A program made the position numbers and the translations under genes. From an uncultured bacterium (lineage in GTDB: Bacteria > Actinomycetota > Coriobacteriia > Coriobacteriales > Eggerthellaceae): DNA of 64,000 bases. Position 1 is the first letter of the stretch, and every line of letters starts with the position of its first letter. This document shows, in pieces, positions 7,857-14,067 of this stretch. A model generated the notes under the pieces. It was not told the origin of the DNA and did no database searches. It saw nothing but the letters and a program-made list of their open reading frames with translations. Location: assembly GCA_937890835.1 (NCBI GenBank), contig CALADF010000031.1, forward strand, positions 62,001-126,000, read 5' to 3'.

Positions 7857-8942
7857 TTAATAGATGAACATCGCGTCGCCGAAGGAGAGCAGGCGGTAGC
7901 GCTCGTCTATTGCGTGTTGGTACGCATCCATGATCATGTCGCGGCTCGCGAACGCCGACACTAGCATCATGAGCGTGGACTTCGGCACGTGGAAGTTCGT
8001 GACGAGGGCGTCAACCACGTGGAACTCGTAGCCCGGCAGAATGTAGAGCGATGTCGCCTCGCGGTTGCGTGCGCGTAGCTTGCCCGCTTCGGCGTCCCAG
8101 GCGCTTTCGAGCGAGCGCACCGAGGTGGTGCCGACGGCGACGACGCGCCCGCCCGCCGCGTGCGTGCGTTCAACCGCCTCCACGACGTGCGGGCTGACCG
8201 TGTAGAACTCGGTGTGGATGACGTGGTCGGCGGGGTTCTCCTCGTCGACGATGCGGAACGTGTCGAGCCCCACTTCAAGCTCGACGGTCTCCCAGCCGAT
8301 GCCCTTCTCGCGCAAGCGCTCGATGAGCTCGGGAGTGAAGTGCAATCCCGCGGTCGGCGCCGCGGCAGAGCTCTCCCTTTTCGAGAAAACGGTCTGGTAC
8401 ATCTCCTCGTCGCCCGCGTAGCCTTTGATGTAGGGAGGCAGCGGCGTGTGACCGACCGCGTGCAGCGCCTCGTCGAGCGAGGGCAGCTCGGTCGTGAGTT
8501 TCGCCACGCGCTCGCCGCGCTGCGCGCCCGGCGCCCAGTCGACGATCTCGGCGGACAGCGCCACCTCGCCTCGCGCGTCGGTGAAATCGACGATAGCCCC
8601 CGACCCGGGCTTCAGGCGTTTGCCCGGTCGTACGAGCACCTCCCACCAGGCCAGCTTGTTCGTGCGCGGCTCGGGTCCGCCGCATTCCCTCAGCAGAAAC
8701 ACCTCTGCCGCACCGCCCGTGCCGCGCTTGGCGCCCAGAAGGCGCGCCGGCATGACGCGGGTCTCGTTGGCGATCAGCAGGTCGCCGGGGCGCAGGTAGT
8801 CGATGATATTGCGGAAGATGCGGTCTTCGATGGCGCCCGTCGAGCGGTCGAGCGCGAGCATGCGGCACTCGTCGCGCACCGGAGCCGGCGCCTGCGCGAT
8901 CAGTTCTTCGGGAAGGTTGTAGTCGAAGTCGGAAGTTAGCAT
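7857..8942 (-). CDS. queA: S-adenosylmethionine:tRNA ribosyltransferase-isomerase QueA
   Basis: This 361-residue enzyme transfers the ribosyl part of SAM to preQ1 in tRNA anticodons, forming epoxyqueuosine. Typical stretches are present: FDYNLPEELIAQ at the start, LLIANETRVMPARLLG near 55, AAPTAGLHFTPELIERL near 195, VGTTSVRSLESA near 275 and TNFHVPKSTLMMLVSAF near 315. It overlaps the 3' end of queH by seven bases, so the two genes are translationally coupled. It is slightly longer than the common 340-350 residues. Confidence 0.96.
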   Translation of the reverse strand: MLTSDFDYNLPEELIAQAPAPVRDECRMLALDRSTGAIEDRIFRNIIDYLRPGDLLIANETRVMPARLLGAKRGTGGAAEVFLLRECGGPEPRTNKLAWWEVLVRPGKRLKPGSGAIVDFTDARGEVALSAEIVDWAPGAQRGERVAKLTTELPSLDEALHAVGHTPLPPYIKGYAGDEEMYQTVFSKRESSAAAPTAGLHFTPELIERLREKGIGWETVELEVGLDTFRIVDEENPADHVIHTEFYTVSPHVVEAVERTHAAGGRVVAVGTTSVRSLESAWDAEAGKLRARNREATSLYILPGYEFHVVDALVTNFHVPKSTLMMLVSAFASRDMIMDAYQHAIDERYRLLSFGDAMFIY

Positions 8943-9919
8943 GTGGGTTCCTTTTTCGCGTCGTCGTTTGGGGAAGCGGCGGGTGTCGCCGGGGCGCCGT
9001 GCGCGGGGGTTGCAGGCGCTGAGGGGCTGTCGTTCGCAGGTGCGGCGGGCGTTGACGGGGCGCTGTCCGTAGGCGCCGCCGGGGCCTCGCCTCGATTCGC
9101 CTCCCGCAGTTGCTTGAGGATCGCGCGCTTTCGCGCTTGCTTCGCGTCGTAGGCGGTGCGCTCGGCCTTCCTCTCGCGCCGCGCGCGCTCCTCGGCGGCA
9201 CGCTCCTCGGCGTGCTCGGCGGCCTCACGCGCTTTCTTCTCGACGCGCTCCAGCTTCCGCTCCGCGCGCTCCGCCGCCGCCTCCTCGTCGGAGAATCGAC
9301 ACCCGCAGTAGTTCTGGCGGTAGAGGCCCTCTTCCCGCGATCGTTTGGTCGCGTTGTCGTAGTAGGGGCGGTAGTCCTCGAACAGGGCCGCAACGCCCGC
9401 TTTCTTGCACGCGCGGACAAGCTCTTCTTCTATGATGTCGGTGTATTGGTAGGGACTCACCGAGAGCGTGGTGCCGAGCGCATCGAACCCGTGTTCGGAC
9501 GCGTGGCGTGCGGCTTCCTCGAACCGGATGCGGTAGCACGCGCGGCAGCGCGCACGCCGCGCGTTTTCGGCTTCGCGTCCATGACCGAACGCCCCGGCGT
9601 TAAGCGCGCCGTCATCGAGCACGTCTCCGGCGATGACGCCGAAGCGCTCCCGTGCGGCGTCGCCGATGCGGCCGACCACATCCTCCCAACGCTTCGGATC
9701 GTAGGTTCCCTCGGCAAGCGCGAGGTCCTCGCGAACGGACCATTCCTTAATGGTATCGAGCCGATGCTCGTATTCCCCGTCAGGATGAATGTTGGAGTTC
9801 GCGTAGAAGATGCTCGGCTCGATGCCCCGCTCGCGGAGAAGCCTCACCGGCTCCATGGAGCACGGGCCGCAGCACGCGTGAAGCAGCAGCTTCACCTGGT
9901 TTTGGTTTGCATGTTTCAT
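8936..9919 (-). CDS. queH: Epoxyqueuosine reductase QueH, with Ala/Pro-rich C-terminal tail
   Basis: QueH reduces epoxyqueuosine to queuosine with a [4Fe-4S] cluster, the last step of the pathway. Conserved cysteines are visible in LLHACCGPCS (residues about 12-21), RCRACYRIRFEEAA and YRQNYCGCRFS. The catalytic domain ends near residue 215. It is followed by a charged coiled-coil-like segment rich in E, R and A, and a low-complexity tail of Ala, Pro, Ser and Thr, making the protein 327 residues instead of about 200-220. No ribosome site precedes the ATG at 9919; a TAGTAT -10-like hexamer lies exactly seven bases upstream, suggesting a leaderless mRNA. Confidence 0.93.
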   Translation of the reverse strand: MKHANQNQVKLLLHACCGPCSMEPVRLLRERGIEPSIFYANSNIHPDGEYEHRLDTIKEWSVREDLALAEGTYDPKRWEDVVGRIGDAARERFGVIAGDVLDDGALNAGAFGHGREAENARRARCRACYRIRFEEAARHASEHGFDALGTTLSVSPYQYTDIIEEELVRACKKAGVAALFEDYRPYYDNATKRSREEGLYRQNYCGCRFSDEEAAAERAERKLERVEKKAREAAEHAEERAAEERARRERKAERTAYDAKQARKRAILKQLREANRGEAPAAPTDSAPSTPAAPANDSPSAPATPAHGAPATPAASPNDDAKKEPTC

Positions 9920-9932
9920 GCGCGATATACTA
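9920..9932 (-). promoter_or_regulatory. Candidate leaderless promoter of queHA
   Basis: On the minus strand TAGTAT (9932-9927) is followed by seven bases and then the queH ATG, so transcription would start at or next to the A of the start codon. The -35 region (near GTCACG) is weak. Confidence 0.5.
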
Positions 9933-10137
9933 CCATTTCACGGTTAGAACGTGACGATGTGCATGGGAACTGCGAATCAGTTGCCTCCCGACGCATGCTG
10001 AATCTCGCCGAAGCTTGCAAGGCGCCTGCGCCGTGACGACGCAGAGCGGGCGCTTTTCGTCGGCCCGCTCGCGGAAGGAGGCGCATCGAGGTTCGCGGTC
10101 TGTGCGCATCTTTGTTTTGCGAGCAAGGAGAATTGTC

Positions 10138-11052
10138 ATGACGACTACCACCGCCGCGTATCGCGCGGTGTTTTTCGATTTGGATGGGACGCTTTTGCCC
10201 ATGGAGCTCGACGAGTTCATGAACGCGTACTTCAAAGCGCTCGGCTCTTTCGTGGCGCGCAAAGGGCTCGATCCCGCTTCGTTTTCAGCGGGCTTGAAAG
10301 CCGGCACGGCCGCGATGGCGGAAAACGACGGGGCGCGCACCAACGCCGAGGTGTATTGGGAGACGTTCTTCCGCCATGTCGAAGGGGATGAGGCGGCTTG
10401 GCGCGCGGTCCTCGATGAATTCTACGAAACCGAGTTCGGCGATATCGGCAAGACGGTGACCCCGAACCCGTTTGCGTCGCGCGCGGTGGAGACGTTGGTG
10501 GAGAAGGGCTATCCGGTGGTTCTCGCCACCATGCCGATGTTCCCACGTCGTGCCGTGGAGTGGCGTCTTGTGTGGGCGGGCGTCGATCCGAGTTTGTTCT
10601 CGCGACTCACCACGTTCGAGAACTCGACCTCGGTGAAACCGAAGCAGGCGTATTGCGCCGAGGTCGTGGCGGCGTGCGGCGTGCGCGGCGAGGACGTGCT
10701 GATGGTCGGCAACAACACGGTGGAAGATCTCTGCTTCACGGGCGTCGGCTGCGATGCGTACCTGATCACCGATCATCTGCTCGACCCAGTGTCTTACGAC
10801 CTCGACCGGGTGAAGCATTCGACTATGGAGGAGTTCTGCGCCTGGGCGGAGGCGCTCGAGCCGTGTTCGAGCCCGGCATGCGATATCGAAGCCGGTCGGG
10901 TGGACGCCGATGCCGTAGCGCGCGTGCTTAAGCGGGATCTGACGGTTTCCGCCGATCAACAGAAGGCCGATCTGGAGGCTGCTTGGGCGACCAACGACGA
11001 AGTGATGAAGAGGGCGCGCGATGCTGCGCATGACGAGGGGGAGGCGAAGTAG
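10138..11052 (+). CDS. HAD-superfamily hydrolase
   Basis: This 304-residue protein has the HAD nucleophile motif FFDLDGTLLP near residue 13 and motif III/IV GNNTVEDL near residue 195, with a helical cap between. It is probably a phosphatase; the substrate is unknown. AAGGAG precedes the ATG at 10138. Its stop codon abuts the tgt start codon, so it is cotranscribed and probably coupled with tgt. The residues after about 235 are an extra helical tail. A link to queuosine metabolism is suggested only by position. Confidence 0.85.
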   Translation: MTTTTAAYRAVFFDLDGTLLPMELDEFMNAYFKALGSFVARKGLDPASFSAGLKAGTAAMAENDGARTNAEVYWETFFRHVEGDEAAWRAVLDEFYETEFGDIGKTVTPNPFASRAVETLVEKGYPVVLATMPMFPRRAVEWRLVWAGVDPSLFSRLTTFENSTSVKPKQAYCAEVVAACGVRGEDVLMVGNNTVEDLCFTGVGCDAYLITDHLLDPVSYDLDRVKHSTMEEFCAWAEALEPCSSPACDIEAGRVDADAVARVLKRDLTVSADQQKADLEAAWATNDEVMKRARDAAHDEGEAK

Positions 11053-12198
11053 ATGGCATTGTTCGATTGCACTTGCGATGCGCAGTCGGGGCATGCGCGA
11101 GCGCTGACGTATGAGACGGCGCACGGGACGTTCCAGACGCCGATGTTCATGCCCGTAGGCACGCATGCAACCGTGAAGGGGGTGTTGCCGTCGCAGCTGC
11201 GCGAGCTTCAGTCGCAGGTGGTGCTGTCCAACACGTACCATCTCGCCATGCGCCCGGGTGCCGACTTGGTTGAGGAAGCAGGCGGCGTTCACAAGTTTAT
11301 GAACTATGACGGCCCCATGCTCACCGACTCGGGCGGTTTCCAGGTGTTCTCGCTGGCTGACACGGTGAAGCTCTCCGACGATGGCGTCACGTTCAAGAGC
11401 ATTTACGACGGCGCGAAGATCCACTGGACGCCCGAGGAGAACATGGCCATCCAGCAGAAGATCGGCGCCGACATCGCCATGCAGCTCGATCAGTGCGCGC
11501 CGTATCCGGCGACGCGCGAGTTCGTTCAGAAGGCCGTCGACTATTCGAGCGCATGGGCGCGCCGCTGCCTGGCGGCGCACACGCGCGAGGATCAGACGCT
11601 GTTCGGCATCGTGCAGGGCGGCATGTTCCTCGATTTGCGCCTGGAATCCGTGCGCCGCCTGAAGGAGATAGAGCAGGAGAGCCTCGCTGCGGGCGGCAGG
11701 CGCTTCGGCGGCTTCGGCATCGGAGGTTACTCGGTGGGGGAGAGCCACGAGGTCATGTTCGAGACGCTCGGCCAGGTCGCCCGCGCACTGCCCGAGGACA
11801 GGCCCCGCTACCTCATGGGCGTCGGCAACCCCACGACCCTCGTGCGCGCGGTGGCCGAAGGCGTCGACATGTTCGATTGCGTGCTGCCCACGCGCACGGC
11901 TCGCATGGGCACGGCGTTCTCCTCGCAGGGCCGCATGAACATGCGCAACGCGAAGTACGTGCACGATTTCGGCCCGCTCGACGAGAAATGCACGTGTCCG
12001 ACCTGCCGCGACTTCACGCGCTCCTATATTCGCCACCTGGTCAAGCAGGACGAGATGCTCGGCGGCATCCTGCTGTCCACCCACAACTTGCATTTCCTGC
12101 TCGATTTGATGCGCCGCGCCCGGGCCGCCGTGCTCGACGGCGTCTACGACGAGTTTCTGGCGGAATGGATGGAAAGCCCTGCGGCGAAGGATTACTGA
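11053..12198 (+). CDS. tgt: Queuine/preQ1 tRNA-guanine transglycosylase
   Basis: This 381-residue enzyme exchanges guanine-34 for preQ1 in GUN-anticodon tRNAs. Catalytic aspartates lie in LTDSGGFQVFSLA and in the FDCVLPTRTARMG stretch. The zinc site is C-x-C-x2-C (CTCPTCRDF) with a histidine in STHNL about 28 residues later. GGGGGAGG precedes the ATG. Together with queA and queH, 1.1-3 kb away in the opposite orientation, it completes the last three steps of queuosine formation; no preQ1 synthesis genes are seen here. Confidence 0.97.
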   Translation: MALFDCTCDAQSGHARALTYETAHGTFQTPMFMPVGTHATVKGVLPSQLRELQSQVVLSNTYHLAMRPGADLVEEAGGVHKFMNYDGPMLTDSGGFQVFSLADTVKLSDDGVTFKSIYDGAKIHWTPEENMAIQQKIGADIAMQLDQCAPYPATREFVQKAVDYSSAWARRCLAAHTREDQTLFGIVQGGMFLDLRLESVRRLKEIEQESLAAGGRRFGGFGIGGYSVGESHEVMFETLGQVARALPEDRPRYLMGVGNPTTLVRAVAEGVDMFDCVLPTRTARMGTAFSSQGRMNMRNAKYVHDFGPLDEKCTCPTCRDFTRSYIRHLVKQDEMLGGILLSTHNLHFLLDLMRRARAAVLDGVYDEFLAEWMESPAAKDY

Positions 12199-12365
12199 GG
12201 AACCGCTTCGCGGGGTCTGGGGACAAGGCGTGACATCGGGTCGTGCCCGCTCGGTTCGTCGCGCTAATTCGCGCCGCCGTCCTACCGCGCTGTCAGGTTG
12301 CCATCCCGCGCTGCCGATCAGCCGCGCCGCTCCCGCTTACGGTCGCTTCGCCCCGCACGCCTCCC

Positions 12366-12374
12366 GCGCCCCTT
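12366..12374 (+). repeat. Left arm of a hairpin split by the IS element
   Basis: Bases 12366-12374 (GCGCCCCTT) pair with 13867-13875 (AGGGGGCGC) with one G-U wobble, followed by CCCTTTTCC. With the IS removed they form a hairpin with a 13-base loop after tgt, perhaps its terminator. The insertion point is in the loop. Confidence 0.5.
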
Positions 12375-12379
12375 GCGCC

Positions 12380-12403
12380 TGAACTGCACCCCAAATCTTG
12401 GAC
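12380..12403 (+). repeat. IS left terminal inverted repeat
   Basis: The 24 bases match the reverse complement of 13832-13855 at 22 positions and begin with TG, as usual for IS3-family ends. Confidence 0.93.
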
Positions 12404-12441
12404 AAAGAAAAGAAAGTTCAGATTTGGAGGTGCGGTTTCTT

Positions 12442-13176
12442 ATGGGAGACAGCTACTCGTTCAGCCACGGAAAAGACATGAGGACGGTCGCATCGGAGCT
12501 TATGGAGCAGCATGCAGGATGGGTCACGCTTTCGAGGGAGCTTGCAATTCCCGAGACGACGGCTAAGAATTGGATTCGGAGCTACAGGGCCGTCGGATCG
12601 GAGGCGTTCATCAACATGGGCGACGTCAAGAGGACCTACGATTACGAGACGAAGCTTGCTGCCGTGCTCGACCACGTCGAGGGAGGTATGACCAGGCAGG
12701 AGGTCATGCGCAAGTACAAGATCGCCAGCAAGACCTCCATCGACACGTGGGCGCGCAACTGCCGCCGGGGTGGTCCCGATGCGCTGAAGCCCGCGCCGAA
12801 GGGCAGGCCGCCCGGGTCGCAAGGCACGGCCAAGCCCAAGACGCGAGAACAGGAGCTCGACGAGGGGAATCGCAGGCTCAAGGCTGAGGTCGCCTACTTA
12901 AAAAAATTGAGGGCCCTGGAAGCGGCAAAGCGAGCACGTGGGAGAAATGCCAGGCGATCAGGGAGCTTTCAGGGGAAGGGCACAAGCTGGCGGATCTCCT
13001 GGCCGCGTCAGGCGTGCCCGCATCGACCTATCACTACAACAAGGCCAAGGGGCCGAAGGCGCCGACCAGGCCGGAGCTGTGGGAGGACGTCGCCGAGATC
13101 TTCTCGCGCACGGCCAACGGCTGCGGCCGCAGGCAGATCGCGATGTGCCTGCGCGCCGAGAAGGGCGTCTGCATAG
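12442..13176 (+). CDS. IS3-family transposase OrfA
   Basis: The start is the ATG at 12442, preceded by GGAGGTG. The product has helix-turn-helix DNA-binding segments: residues about 20-45 (LSRELAIPETTAKNWIRSY) and a second at 60-100 (GGMTRQEVMRKYKIASKTSI), then a leucine-rich helix (RRLKAEVAYLKK) ending at the A7 run. Normal OrfA function ends near residue 155. Without a frameshift the frame stays open to 13176 and would add about 90 meaningless basic residues, longer than the usual short OrfA tail. A -1 shift at 12900-12906 gives the OrfAB transposase. Confidence 0.85.
   Translation: MGDSYSFSHGKDMRTVASELMEQHAGWVTLSRELAIPETTAKNWIRSYRAVGSEAFINMGDVKRTYDYETKLAAVLDHVEGGMTRQEVMRKYKIASKTSIDTWARNCRRGGPDALKPAPKGRPPGSQGTAKPKTREQELDEGNRRLKAEVAYLKKLRALEAAKRARGRNARRSGSFQGKGTSWRISWPRQACPHRPITTTRPRGRRRRPGRSCGRTSPRSSRARPTAAAAGRSRCACAPRRASA
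12898..12908 (+). other. Programmed -1 ribosomal frameshift site
   Basis: The sequence TTAAAAAAATT contains A7 at 12900-12906. In the OrfA frame the codons are TTA AAA AAA TTG; slipping back one base re-pairs AAA AAA perfectly and continues as ATT GAG in the OrfB frame. This is the classical A-AAA-AAA slippery heptamer of IS3-family elements. Confidence 0.88.
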
Positions 13177-13814
13177 CCGACAAGACCGCGCTCAAGATCA
13201 TGCGCGAGATGGGCATCAGCTGCGGCATAAGGCGCGAGACCGGCTACCACAAGTACAACTCCTACAAGGGCGTCGTCGGCGAGACGTTCGAGAACCTGCT
13301 CGGCCGCGACTTCTCCGCCGACGGGCCGTGGCAGAAGCCGGGGACCGACGTCACCGAGTTCAAGCAGGGCTGGGGCAAGGCCCACCTCGCGCCGGCCTAC
13401 GACTTCGGCGGCAAGGAGATCGTCGCCTGGTCGATATCGGAGCATCCCGACATGATGCAGCAGAAGGAGATGCTCGCGATGCTGCTGCCCAAGGTGCCGG
13501 CGGGATCCAGCCCCGTCATGCAATCGGACATGGGCCGGCAACACCAGCACGAGTTCTACTGCAATGCGCTCAGGGAAGCCGGGGTGATCCAGAGCATGTC
13601 GCGCAAGGGAAACTGCATAGACAACGGGGCGACGGAACAGGTGTTCGGCCACATCAAGGACGAGTTCTTCACGGGCCAGGAGTTCCCGGACTTCGAGACG
13701 TTCAAAGCCGAGCTGGAGAAGTACATCATCCACTGGAACACGAAGAGGAGACAGGTTAAACTCAAGGGACTGACCCCGGAAGAATTCCGGAATCAGTCCC
13801 TTCGTGTGGCGTAG
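12906..13814 (+). CDS. IS3-family transposase OrfB (DDE integrase core), expressed by -1 frameshift
   Basis: The frame is open from 12888 and contains no good ATG; the first usable start would be GTG 13014, so expression by frameshift at the A7 run is most likely. After the junction it reads STWEKCQAIRELS, VPASTYHYNK, then the HTH_21-like region (NGCGRRQIAMCLRAEKG) and the rve catalytic core: D in GTDVTEF, D in QSDMGRQHQ, and E in ATEQVFGHIKDEFF. The last part (IIHWNTKRRQVKLKGLTPEE) is the usual IS3 C-terminus. All three catalytic acids are present, so it appears functional. Confidence 0.9.
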   Translation: MEGPGSGKASTWEKCQAIRELSGEGHKLADLLAASGVPASTYHYNKAKGPKAPTRPELWEDVAEIFSRTANGCGRRQIAMCLRAEKGVCIADKTALKIMREMGISCGIRRETGYHKYNSYKGVVGETFENLLGRDFSADGPWQKPGTDVTEFKQGWGKAHLAPAYDFGGKEIVAWSISEHPDMMQQKEMLAMLLPKVPAGSSPVMQSDMGRQHQHEFYCNALREAGVIQSMSRKGNCIDNGATEQVFGHIKDEFFTGQEFPDFETFKAELEKYIIHWNTKRRQVKLKGLTPEEFRNQSLRVA

Positions 13815-13831
13815 GGCTCCTTATTTAACAC

Positions 13832-13855
13832 GTCCAAGAAATGGGGTGCAGTTCA
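13832..13855 (+). repeat. IS right terminal inverted repeat
   Basis: This is the partner of 12380-12403 and ends in CA. It is followed by the GCC target duplication. Confidence 0.93.
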
Positions 13856-13966
13856 GCCTCCCGCGCAGGGGGCGCTCCCTTTTCCTGTCGTTAATTAATT
13901 CCGAATTAAGAATAATCAACATGTTAAGTGGTCGAGTCGGTGTCTTTGTGGCAAAATAGCTGAGTT

Positions 13967-13984
13967 AATGCCCGAACGGGCATT
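13967..13984. promoter_or_regulatory. Perfect palindrome upstream of secDF
   Basis: AATGCCCGAACGGGCATT is an 8-2-8 perfect dyad in the secDF leader, 84 bases before the start codon. It could be a hairpin in the mRNA or an operator. The surrounding 13890-13960 is AT-rich and probably holds the promoter, but no convincing -35/-10 pair is visible. Confidence 0.5.
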
Positions 13985-14067
13985 TGTCTTTGCGCGACAC
14001 GGGGTGTCTCGGGCCAATTGTTCGGGCGGATCGTCTCGCGCTGAACATCAGAAGGAGCATTTCATCA

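Larger units (their letters stand above)
12380..13855 (+). mobile_element. Complete IS3-family insertion sequence (1476 bp)
   Basis: The ends are 24-bp inverted repeats with two mismatches: left 12380-12403 beginning TGAACTGCACCCCA, right 13832-13855 ending TGGGGTGCAGTTCA. They are flanked by a 3-bp direct repeat GCC (12377-12379 and 13856-13858). Inside are two overlapping transposase frames, orfA and orfB, joined by an A7 slippery run at 12900-12906. All features match the IS3 family, probably the IS150 group. The element looks intact and possibly active. Confidence 0.93.

Noticed and set aside
10285..12093. A 602-codon minus-strand frame opposite the HAD gene and tgt
   Set aside because: It shadows conserved coding sequence, with Arg/His-rich composition and no family features.
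12298..12441. Upstream extension of OrfA beyond the IS left end
   Set aside because: The frame crosses the IS boundary at 12380 into host DNA; the ATG at 12442 with GGAGGTG inside the element is the natural start.
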